Assembly (NCBI GenBank): GCA_003136615.1
Contig: PLFA01000111.1
Coordinates: 7,249 to 14,206, forward strand
Direction of reading: 5' to 3'
Length of the DNA stretch: 6,958 nucleotides
DNA from: Caulobacteraceae bacterium
GTDB taxonomy: Bacteria > Pseudomonadota > Alphaproteobacteria > Caulobacterales > Caulobacteraceae
The stretch's first letter is position 1, and each line of letters begins with the position of its first letter. The notes under the pieces are model-generated. The model was not told where the DNA came from. It saw only the letters and a list, made by a program, of their open reading frames with translations, and did not search any database. Position numbers and translations under genes: made by a program. This document shows positions 1 through 6,025 of this stretch, piece after piece.

Positions 1-1218
1 GCCATGCAGAACCATCTTCCTTGCGTCTATCTGGTGGATAGCGGCGGGGCCAATCTGCCGCATCAGGCGGAGGTGTTTCCCGACCGGGAGCATTTTGGCC
101 GGATCTTCTTCAATCAGGCGCGGATGAGCAGTCTCGGCATTGCTCAGATCGCCTGTGTCATGGGCTCCTGCACGGCGGGCGGGGCCTATGTGCCGACCAT
201 GAGCGATGAGACGGTGATCGTGCGGGGCCAGGGGACGATCTTCCTGGGCGGTCCCCCACTCGTAAAGGCGGCCACGGGGGAGATCATCAGCGCCGAGGAA
301 CTGGGCGGGGCCGACACCCACGCACGGCGCAGTGGGGTCGTGGATCATGTGGCGGAGGATGACGAAGACGCGCTTCGGATCGTGCGGGGGATCGTGCGCA
401 ATCTGGGCCGGTCCGCGGCGTCGCTGGCCCTGGATGTGGCGGAGCCCGAGGCGCCGGCCTATGCGCCTGACGATCTCTACGGGATCATCCCGTCGGATGT
501 GAGGGCGCCCTATGAAGTGCGCGAGGTGATCGCGCGGATCGTCGATGGCTCCAGGTTCGATGAGTTCAAGGCCCTCTATGGCGCGACCCTGGTCACGGGT
601 TTCGCGCGGATCTGGGGCTATCCCGTGGCGATCCTGGCCAATAATGGGGTGCTGTTTTCCGAGAGCGCGCTGAAGGGCGCGCATTTCATCGAGCTGGCAT
701 GCCAGAGGGGCATTCCGCTGATTTTCCTGCAGAATATCTCCGGCTTCATGGTGGGGTCTCGCTATGAGTCGGGGGGCATCGCCAAGGATGGCGCCAAGCT
801 GGTGACGGCGGTGGCCTGCGCGGAGGCGCCCAAGCTAACGGTGCTGATCGGCGGGTCTTTCGGGGCGGGAAATTACGGCATGTGCGGGCGGGCCTTTTCG
901 CCCAGGTTCCTGTTCAGCTGGCCCAATAGCCGGATCAGCGTCATGGGGGGCGAGCAGGCGGCCAGCGTTCTGGCGACGATCCGGCGTGACGGCTTGGAAG
1001 CGCGGGGGGCGGGGTGGAGCCCAGAGGACGAGGCCGCGTTTAAGGAGCCTATTCGCGCGCGGTATGAGGCCGAGGGCGATCCTTATTACGCCACGTCTCG
1101 GCTCTGGGATGACGGGATCATTGATCCGGTTCAGACCCGGGACGTGCTGGGTCTGTCTCTGGGCGCGGCCTTGAACGCGCCGATACCCGCCACGCGCTTT
1201 GGCGTATTTCGAATGTAA
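1..1218 (+). CDS. mccB: 3-methylcrotonyl-CoA carboxylase beta subunit (carboxyltransferase), 5'-partial
   Basis: This is the carboxyltransferase half of biotin-dependent 3-methylcrotonyl-CoA carboxylase. It moves the carboxyl group from carboxybiotin to 3-methylcrotonyl-CoA in cytosolic leucine/isovalerate breakdown. The frame is open from the first base and begins inside the protein; the ATG at 4 is internal. About 405 residues are present against roughly 535 in the family, so about 130 N-terminal residues lie outside the window. Visible landmarks are VDSGGANLP near the start, GSCTAGGAYVP, GTIFLGGPPLVKAATGE, then the second crotonase-like half with NNGVLFSESALKGAHFIE, FLQNISGFMVG and GGSFGAGNYGMCGRAFSPR, and a terminal FGVFRM. 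This pattern is typical of MCC beta subunits. It is followed 32 bp later by the hydratase gene and then by the alpha subunit, the usual liu order. Geranyl-CoA carboxylase (AtuC) is a close relative and the main alternative, but the methylglutaconyl-CoA hydratase neighbour favours MCC. Confidence 0.93.
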   Translation, partial: AMQNHLPCVYLVDSGGANLPHQAEVFPDREHFGRIFFNQARMSSLGIAQIACVMGSCTAGGAYVPTMSDETVIVRGQGTIFLGGPPLVKAATGEIISAEELGGADTHARRSGVVDHVAEDDEDALRIVRGIVRNLGRSAASLALDVAEPEAPAYAPDDLYGIIPSDVRAPYEVREVIARIVDGSRFDEFKALYGATLVTGFARIWGYPVAILANNGVLFSESALKGAHFIELACQRGIPLIFLQNISGFMVGSRYESGGIAKDGAKLVTAVACAEAPKLTVLIGGSFGAGNYGMCGRAFSPRFLFSWPNSRISVMGGEQAASVLATIRRDGLEARGAGWSPEDEAAFKEPIRARYEAEGDPYYATSRLWDDGIIDPVQTRDVLGLSLGAALNAPIPATRFGVFRM

Positions 1219-1234
1219 CGGCGGGGGCTGACCA

Positions 1235-1241
1235 AAGAAGG
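1235..1241 (+). promoter_or_regulatory. Shine-Dalgarno of the hydratase gene (decides the start)
   Basis: AAGAAGG lies 9 bases upstream of the ATG at 1251 and touches the ATG at 1242. This spacing supports 1251 as the translation start. Confidence 0.6.
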
Positions 1242-1250
1242 ATGACTCAC

Positions 1251-2090
1251 ATGATCAATCCCATCGCCGATCCCGTTCTGGAGATCGTGGATACCGACAG
1301 CCAGTCGACCCTCGTGCGGTTGGAGGCCTCGGCCGCGGGAGTCGCCACGGTGTTGATCAATCGGGCGGACAAGAAGAACGCCTTCAACGACGAGGTGATT
1401 GCCGCCCTCGACCAAGCCTTCGAGACGCTGGAAGCGGCGGACGGGGTGCGGGTGGTGTTCTTGCGCGGGGAGGGTGGGACCTTTTCGGCGGGGGCGGATC
1501 TGGGCTGGATGAAACGGGCTGCGGACCACACCGAGGGGGACAACCGCGAAGACGCCCTGAACATGGCCAAGATGCTTAAGCGCCTGCACGATTTGCCGAT
1601 GCTCACCGTGGCCCTGGTGGAGGGCGCGGCCTTTGGCGGCGGGGCGGGGCTGGTGGCGGCCTGCGACATGGCGATCGCCGTGAAGGATGCACGGTTCGCC
1701 TTTTCGGAAGTGAAGCTTGGCCTCGTGGCGGCGACGATCAGCCCCTATGTGGTCAGGGCCATCGGCGCGCGGCGGGCGCGGGCTCTGTTCGCGACGGGCG
1801 CGGTTTTTGACGCCGAGGCGGCCCGGCATTTTGGCCTGGTGGATCAGGTGGTCGAAGACGCCGTGGCGCTTGAGACGGCGCGGGACGCCCTTGCGGCCGA
1901 GGTCATGGCCTGCGCCCCCGGCGCTGTCGGGGAGTCCAAGCGCCTGGTGGATCACGTGACCGGCCGCGCGATCGACCATGGCCTGATGACCGAGACCGCC
2001 CATTGGATCGCCCGGGTGCGGGTGGGACCAGAGGCGCAGGAGGGCGTCGCGGCCTTCCTGAACCACACGAAACCCGGCTGGGCGGGGTAG
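1251..2090 (+). CDS. liuC: 3-methylglutaconyl-CoA hydratase (enoyl-CoA hydratase/isomerase family)
   Basis: This crotonase-fold enzyme is predicted to hydrate 3-methylglutaconyl-CoA, the product of MCC, to HMG-CoA. The 279-residue protein has the oxyanion-hole segment FSAGADLGWM (residues 78-87), which with the trailing WMK is characteristic of LiuC-type hydratases. It also has the second oxyanion segment AAFGGGAGLVAACD (126-139) and FSEVKLGL with Glu153, which matches the conserved second catalytic glutamate of crotonases. Gly133 occupies the place of the first catalytic glutamate, which I recall as usual in the LiuC branch. I chose the ATG at 1251 because the AAGAAGG at 1235-1241 sits 9 bases before it. 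The alternative in-frame ATG at 1242 directly abuts that Shine-Dalgarno and would add only three residues. The gene lies between the MCC beta and alpha genes, and its stop overlaps the alpha-subunit start by one base. A generic enoyl-CoA hydratase is possible from sequence alone, but context argues for LiuC. Confidence 0.88.
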   Translation: MINPIADPVLEIVDTDSQSTLVRLEASAAGVATVLINRADKKNAFNDEVIAALDQAFETLEAADGVRVVFLRGEGGTFSAGADLGWMKRAADHTEGDNREDALNMAKMLKRLHDLPMLTVALVEGAAFGGGAGLVAACDMAIAVKDARFAFSEVKLGLVAATISPYVVRAIGARRARALFATGAVFDAEAARHFGLVDQVVEDAVALETARDALAAEVMACAPGAVGESKRLVDHVTGRAIDHGLMTETAHWIARVRVGPEAQEGVAAFLNHTKPGWAG

Positions 2091-3997
2091 TGCCGCCTAT
2101 CCGCGCGCTGCTGGTCGCCAATCGCGGGGAGATCGCCCGGCGGATTTCGCGCACGGCGAGGCGGATGGGGATCCGCGTCATTGCGGTCTATTCGGAAGCT
2201 GACGCCGCCGCGCCTCATGTTCGGGAGGCCGACGCGGCCGTCTGCATCGGGCCTCCCAGCGCGGCGGAGAGCTATCTGCGCGGCGGGGCCATCCTGGAGG
2301 CGGCGCGGGAGTCCGGGGCCGACGCCATCCATCCGGGCTATGGTTTCCTGTCGGAGAACGCGGCCTTCGCGCAGGCGGTCATGGATGCGGGCCTGATCTG
2401 GGTGGGCGCGCCGCCGACGGCGATCCTGGCCATGGGCCTGAAGGATGCCGCCAAGCGGCTGATGATCGCGGCGGGCGTCCCCGTTACGCCGGGCTATCTG
2501 GGGGAGGATCAGTCACCGGAGCGGCTGGACGCAGAGGCCGAGGCCATTGGCTGGCCCGTGCTGATCAAGGCCGTGGCCGGCGGCGGCGGCAAGGGCATGC
2601 GGGCGGTTCATAGCCGCGCCCACTTTGCCGAATCGCTGGAGAGCGCCCGGCGGGAGGCCGCCTCGGCCTTTGGGGATGACAACGTGCTGCTGGAGAAGCT
2701 GATCGCCGCGCCGCGGCATATCGAAGTTCAGATCTTCGCCGACACACAGGGCCAGGTCGTTCACCTTTTCGAGCGGGACTGCTCCCTGCAACGCCGCCAC
2801 CAGAAGGTCATCGAGGAAGCCCCCGCGCCCGGCATGGACGGCGCCACCCGGGCCGCCATAACTGTCGCGGCCACCAAGGCGGCGGCGAGCGTGGGGTATT
2901 TGGGGGCGGGGACCGTGGAGTTCATCGCCGATGGGTCCGAGGGGCTCCGGGCGGACCGTATCTGGTTCATGGAGATGAACACGCGTCTGCAGGTGGAGCA
3001 TCCGGTCACCGAGGCGGTCACGGGGCTCGATCTGGTGGAATGGCAGTTACGCGTGGCGGCGGGGGAACCGCTGCCCCTGGCCCAGGACGAGATCACGCTA
3101 TCTGGCCACGCCATGGAGGCGCGCCTCTATGCCGAAGATCCGGCGCGGGGCTTTTTGCCCAGTATCGGAAGTCTGGAGCATCTGCGCCTGCCGGACTTTG
3201 TGCGGGTGGATAGCGGTGTGGAGCAAGGCGGCGCCGTCACCCCCTTTTATGATCCCATGATCGCCAAGCTGATCGCCCACGCCCCCACGCGGGAGGCGGC
3301 GGCGGCGGAGCTGGCGCGCGCGGCAAGGGCCGTCGAGATTTGGCCGGTGAAGACCAATGCGGCGTTTCTGGCCGGCTGCGCCAGCGATGTTGATTTCATC
3401 GCCGGCCGGATCGATACGGGCTTCATCGCGGCGCGGATCGAGACTCTGACCCAGGCGCCGGAGGCCGTGGCCCCGCGGGAAGCGGTGGGCGCGCTTGATC
3501 AAACGAACCCCGCGAGCGTCGATCCCTCCTGGCCCTGGACGCCCGGAACCGGCGCGACAGGTTTTCGGCTGAATGCCGCCCCGCGGACCACGGTAGACGC
3601 GCGCTGGGATGGGGCGCTGATGGCGCTGGATTTTGCGATCACCGCCAGGGGCCGCTTTCTGCGATCGGCTGAGGACGAAACCGTCATTCTCTTTGCCGGC
3701 GGCGCGGCCCATAGCCTAAGCCGAAGCGGCGGTTCGGGGGCGGGACGCTCCGGCGCCGTCGTCGACAAGCTGATCCGCACGCCCATGCCGGGACGTATCA
3801 CCCGTCTGGCGGTGGAGTTGGGCGCCAAGGTCAGAGCCGGCCAGACCCTTGTGGTGCTGGAGGCCATGAAAATGGAGCACGCCCTGACCGCGCCGGCGGA
3901 CGGGGTCGTGATCGCGGTCCACGTGGCCGAGGGCGATCACGCGGCGGAGGGGTTTGAGGTGGTTGTTCTGGACTATACGGGCGGCGAGGAGTCGTGA
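2090..3997 (+). CDS. mccA: 3-methylcrotonyl-CoA carboxylase alpha subunit (biotin carboxylase + biotin carrier)
   Basis: This subunit carboxylates its own biotin with ATP and bicarbonate and hands the carboxyl group to the beta subunit. The predicted protein has 635 residues, slightly short of the usual 650-670. The biotin carboxylase N-domain opens immediately with RALLVANRGEIA. The ATP-grasp loop GGGGKGMR is at 164-171, and HIEVQIFAD and FERDCSLQRRHQKVIEEAP follow. The active-site strand EMNTRLQVEHPVTE (Glu295, Asn297, Arg299) is intact. A less conserved linker/BT region occupies about 455-560. The C-terminal biotinyl domain begins near TPMPG and carries VLEAMKMEH, with Lys594 as the biotinylated lysine. 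The start is the GTG at 2090, whose G is the last base of the hydratase TAG stop. It places the conserved domain start at residue 4. The open frame continues upstream to 2003, but that part is the hydratase read in another frame. Geranyl-CoA or propionyl-CoA carboxylase are less likely given the neighbours. Confidence 0.93.
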   Translation: MPPIRALLVANRGEIARRISRTARRMGIRVIAVYSEADAAAPHVREADAAVCIGPPSAAESYLRGGAILEAARESGADAIHPGYGFLSENAAFAQAVMDAGLIWVGAPPTAILAMGLKDAAKRLMIAAGVPVTPGYLGEDQSPERLDAEAEAIGWPVLIKAVAGGGGKGMRAVHSRAHFAESLESARREAASAFGDDNVLLEKLIAAPRHIEVQIFADTQGQVVHLFERDCSLQRRHQKVIEEAPAPGMDGATRAAITVAATKAAASVGYLGAGTVEFIADGSEGLRADRIWFMEMNTRLQVEHPVTEAVTGLDLVEWQLRVAAGEPLPLAQDEITLSGHAMEARLYAEDPARGFLPSIGSLEHLRLPDFVRVDSGVEQGGAVTPFYDPMIAKLIAHAPTREAAAAELARAARAVEIWPVKTNAAFLAGCASDVDFIAGRIDTGFIAARIETLTQAPEAVAPREAVGALDQTNPASVDPSWPWTPGTGATGFRLNAAPRTTVDARWDGALMALDFAITARGRFLRSAEDETVILFAGGAAHSLSRSGGSGAGRSGAVVDKLIRTPMPGRITRLAVELGAKVRAGQTLVVLEAMKMEHALTAPADGVVIAVHVAEGDHAAEGFEVVVLDYTGGEES

Positions 3998-4407
3998 CGC
4001 TGCATCTGGTGAAGCTGTGCGTGGGCTGCGACACGGTGGAGGAGCTTGTGGCGTGGCAGCGCCAGATGGGCGTCCCCGGCAAGCCATGGATCCTGCGCAC
4101 CCGCCAGACGCCGCGCCTGGCCGATCAGCTTATCGACGGCGGCGCGCTCTATCGGGTGTTCAAGGGCGCCATTCTCTGTCGCCAGAGAATTCTGGCCGTG
4201 ACCTGCGTGCAGGCCGAGGGCCAGAAGCGCTGCGAGATCACGCTCGATCCAACGCTCGTGCTCACCGTCCCCACGCCCCGGCGCCCCTTCCAAGGCTGGC
4301 GCTATCTGGGCGCCGACGACGTTCCGCCGGACCTTGCGGATGAGGCGGATGGTGGGGCCTTGCCCCCGGACCTGGCGCGGCGCTTACGGGAAGCGGGGGC
4401 CTGGTAG
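3994..4407 (+). CDS. DUF1489 family protein
   Basis: This is a small protein of unknown function, 137 residues, near the usual family length. It begins with the family signature LHLVKLCVG and shows RTRQTPR (35-41), LIDGGALYRVFKG, CRQRI, KRCEITLDP and the closing block RRPFQGWRYL, all of which I associate with DUF1489 of Alphaproteobacteria. Five cysteines are present (9, 12, 62, 71, 80), including a CVGC pair at 9-12. No signal peptide or membrane segment is visible, so it is probably cytosolic. The GTG start at 3994 overlaps the MCC alpha stop as GTGA and no other start fits, so it is probably translated by re-initiation from the carboxylase gene. No function can be given. Its place at the end of the MCC operon is suggestive only, since DUF1489 genes also occur elsewhere in alphaproteobacterial genomes. 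Confidence 0.88.
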   Translation: MTLHLVKLCVGCDTVEELVAWQRQMGVPGKPWILRTRQTPRLADQLIDGGALYRVFKGAILCRQRILAVTCVQAEGQKRCEITLDPTLVLTVPTPRRPFQGWRYLGADDVPPDLADEADGGALPPDLARRLREAGAW

Positions 4408-4436
4408 GGGCGGTTTCTAAGCCGCTACAAACCCCT
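4406..4436. terminator. possible hairpin between converging ends
   Basis: An outer pair AGGGG (4406-4410) and CCCCT (4432-4436) encloses GCGG (4410-4413) and CCGC (4422-4425). The two pairings compete for base 4410. No clean T-tract follows on either strand. It lies where the DUF1489 gene and the - strand acyl-CoA dehydrogenase remnant converge, so a weak bidirectional terminator is possible but not established. Confidence 0.2.
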
Positions 4437-4690
4437 GCAGTCCCGCCGCGATCTCCCGCACCCGCTTGGGGCCGCCGAGGAGTTGGCGGTCCAGCCCGAC
4501 GCGCTTGAAGGCGAAGTGGAGACCCAGAAGGTCGGTGATTCCCATGCCGCCGTGGACCTCGGTCGCCGTGCGGGCGATGAAGCGGCTGACCTCCGACAGG
4601 TGAGCTTTCGGCGAAGGCCGTGTGTCGTGGTGAATAGGCGAGGTCCATGAGCCAGCGCATACGCGCCGACATCCAATTGGGCTAGACTGA
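4417..4690 (-). pseudogene. acyl-CoA dehydrogenase, C-terminal remnant with frameshifts
   Basis: Reading the - strand, the last 63 codons (4608 down to the TAG at 4417-4419) give a clear acyl-CoA dehydrogenase C-terminus: KAHLSEVSRFIARTA, then EVHGGMGITDLLGL, FKRVGLDRQLLGGPKRVRE, and the end GFVAA. The family's Q/E-x-HGGxG element near the C-terminus is present. Upstream, the similarity continues only in broken pieces. ARMRWLMDLAYS...FAE lies in a second frame (about 4666-4607), and LAQLDVGA lies in a third (4685-4662). A TGA in that third frame closes the region just above. At least two frameshifts are therefore needed, and about three quarters of a normal 380-400-residue enzyme is absent. 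The + strand P450 begins only 25 bp beyond. I infer a dead gene left by deletion or rearrangement. It would have been a flavin enzyme oxidising an acyl-CoA of unknown identity. Sequencing error could explain frameshifts but not the missing N-terminus. Confidence 0.75.
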
Positions 4691-4700
4691 CGCGAAGTCA
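4688..4700. promoter_or_regulatory. short inverted repeat upstream of the P450 gene
   Basis: TGAC-GCGAA-GTCA forms a 4+4 bp palindrome centred about 21 bases before the P450 start, where an operator could sit. Arms this short occur often by chance, and no recognisable -35/-10 pair accompanies it. It is reported only as a candidate. Confidence 0.15.
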
Positions 4701-4703
4701 CTT

Positions 4704-4711
4704 GAGGGGAG
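4704..4711 (+). promoter_or_regulatory. Shine-Dalgarno of the P450 gene
   Basis: GAGGGGAG is a strong purine-rich site 3 bases before the ATG at 4715 (about 7 from the GAGG core) and 9 before a second in-frame ATG at 4721. Either start would work; they differ by two residues. Confidence 0.6.
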
Positions 4712-4714
4712 ATA

Positions 4715-6025
4715 ATGCGTATGACCGAGACCCTGACCGCGCCGTCGAAACTCATCCCCCTTGAGGTCGCCGCGACCGTCATCTCGCCCAAGGCCTATGC
4801 CGAGGATACGGGGCTGCACGAGGCGTTCCGCTGGCTGCGCGCCAATATGCCGCTCGCCAAGGCCGAGATCGAGGGGATCAACCCCTTCTGGATCGTCACG
4901 CGGCACGCGGACATTCTGGAGATCAGCCGGCAGAACAGCCTGTTTCACTCAGGCGACATGGCGACGACCTTCACCACCCTCGAAGGCGACCGGATCGTTC
5001 GCAAGATGACGGGGGGGAGCCCGCACCTCGTGCGGACCCTGGTTCAGATGGACGCGCCGGACCATCCCAAGCACCGCCTGCTCACCCAGTCCTGGTTTCT
5101 GCCCCAGAACATCCGTCATCTGGAGGCGCGCATCCGCGAGATCGCCAGGGCTCATGTGGACCACATGGCCTCCCTCGGGGGCGAATGCGATTTCGTGAAA
5201 GACGTGGCCCTGACCTTCCCCTTGCGGGTGATCATGGAGATCCTGGGCGTGCCGCCGGAGGACGAGCCGCGGATGCTGAAGCTCACCCAGGAGCTCTTTG
5301 GCGCCGCGGACCCTGAGATGCAGCGTTCGGTGGAGGGCGGCGAAACGGTTGCGGCGAACAACATGGCCGCGCTGCAGGCCGTGGTGGCTGACTTCTTCAT
5401 GTATTTCAAAGGGATTACCGACGCCCGCAAGGCCGCGCCGGGTCGTGACCTGGCGAGCGTCATCGCCAATGGGGTCATCGATGACACCCCGATCAACGAC
5501 TTCGAGGCCATGAGCTATTATGTCATCGTCGCCACCGCCGGCCACGACACGACGTCCTCGTCCACGGCGGGCGCCATATGGGGCATGTGCCAGTATCCCG
5601 AGGCCTTCGCCCAGGTAAAGGCTGACCCTTCGCTCATTCCAGGCCTGGTGGATGAGGCGATCCGCTGGATCACGCCTGTGAAGCATTTCATGCGCTCGGC
5701 CACCGAGGATGCGGAGATCGCCGGTCGCCAGATCGCCAAGGGGGACTGGCTGATGCTCTGCTATCCTTCAGGCAATCGGGACGAGGCGGTATTTGAGGAT
5801 GCCGACCGGTTCGACCCGACGCGAAACCCAAACCGGCATATCGCTTTTGGCTATGGCGCCCATCTGTGCCTCGGTCAGCATCTGGCCAAGATGGAGATGC
5901 GCATCCTGTTCGAGGAACTGATGCCGCGGCTCAAGTCCCTGGAATTCGCCGGGACACCGGCCCGAGCCGAGGCGGCCTTTGTCGGCGGCCCGAAGTATCT
6001 GCCGATCCGCTATGAGATGACATGA
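4715..6025 (+). CDS. cytochrome P450, CYP108-like
   Basis: This soluble bacterial class I P450 has 436 residues, normal length, with no membrane anchor. Visible hallmarks are a C-helix HPKHR (His117, Arg121), the I-helix oxygen-activation motif AGHDTT (275-280), the K-helix EAIR (Glu314, Arg317), a DRFDP meander (374-378) and the haem loop FGYGAHLCLG with Cys385 as axial ligand. From memory, the stretches around WITPVKHFMR, YPSGNRDEAVF, the haem loop through GQHLAKMEMR, and the closing FVGGPKYLPIR closely follow P450terp (CYP108A1), the alpha-terpineol hydroxylase. CYP108 members of sphingomonads are reported to bind aromatic or alicyclic hydrocarbons. The substrate here is unknown. No ferredoxin or ferredoxin reductase gene is in the window, so electrons must come from partners encoded elsewhere. 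The gene overlaps the Nudix gene by ATGA. It starts directly beside the broken acyl-CoA dehydrogenase, a gene type often found with P450s in terpene or sterol catabolism. Confidence 0.92.
   Translation: MRMTETLTAPSKLIPLEVAATVISPKAYAEDTGLHEAFRWLRANMPLAKAEIEGINPFWIVTRHADILEISRQNSLFHSGDMATTFTTLEGDRIVRKMTGGSPHLVRTLVQMDAPDHPKHRLLTQSWFLPQNIRHLEARIREIARAHVDHMASLGGECDFVKDVALTFPLRVIMEILGVPPEDEPRMLKLTQELFGAADPEMQRSVEGGETVAANNMAALQAVVADFFMYFKGITDARKAAPGRDLASVIANGVIDDTPINDFEAMSYYVIVATAGHDTTSSSTAGAIWGMCQYPEAFAQVKADPSLIPGLVDEAIRWITPVKHFMRSATEDAEIAGRQIAKGDWLMLCYPSGNRDEAVFEDADRFDPTRNPNRHIAFGYGAHLCLGQHLAKMEMRILFEELMPRLKSLEFAGTPARAEAAFVGGPKYLPIRYEMT

Noticed and set aside
1131..2066. Long open frame of 311 codons on the - strand opposite the hydratase gene
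   Set aside because: It is antisense to a clearly recognisable enzyme, is rich in Arg/His/Pro/Gly with no family signature, and is the usual artefact of high third-position GC.
2003..2089. N-terminal extension of the MCC alpha subunit
   Set aside because: The extra residues are Gly/Arg-rich translation of the hydratase 3' end in another frame, and the conserved biotin carboxylase domain begins right after the GTG at 2090.
1..3997. Geranyl-CoA carboxylase (atu) operon instead of MCC
   Set aside because: The subunits are homologous and cannot be fully separated by eye, but the hydratase between them has LiuC-type features, and the order beta-hydratase-alpha is the common leucine-pathway arrangement.
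3954..4343. 129-codon + strand frame overlapping the end of MCC alpha and DUF1489
   Set aside because: Its translation is Arg/Ala/Pro-rich without motifs, and both overlapped genes are recognised in other frames.
4262..4672. 136-codon - strand frame crossing DUF1489 and the gap
   Set aside because: Only its first 20 or so residues show acyl-CoA dehydrogenase-like sequence; the rest is out-of-frame translation. It is one fragment of the pseudogene, not a gene.
4949..5686. 245-codon - strand frame opposite the P450
   Set aside because: It lies wholly within the P450 coding region with low-complexity composition and no motif; it is a mirror frame of a GC-rich gene.
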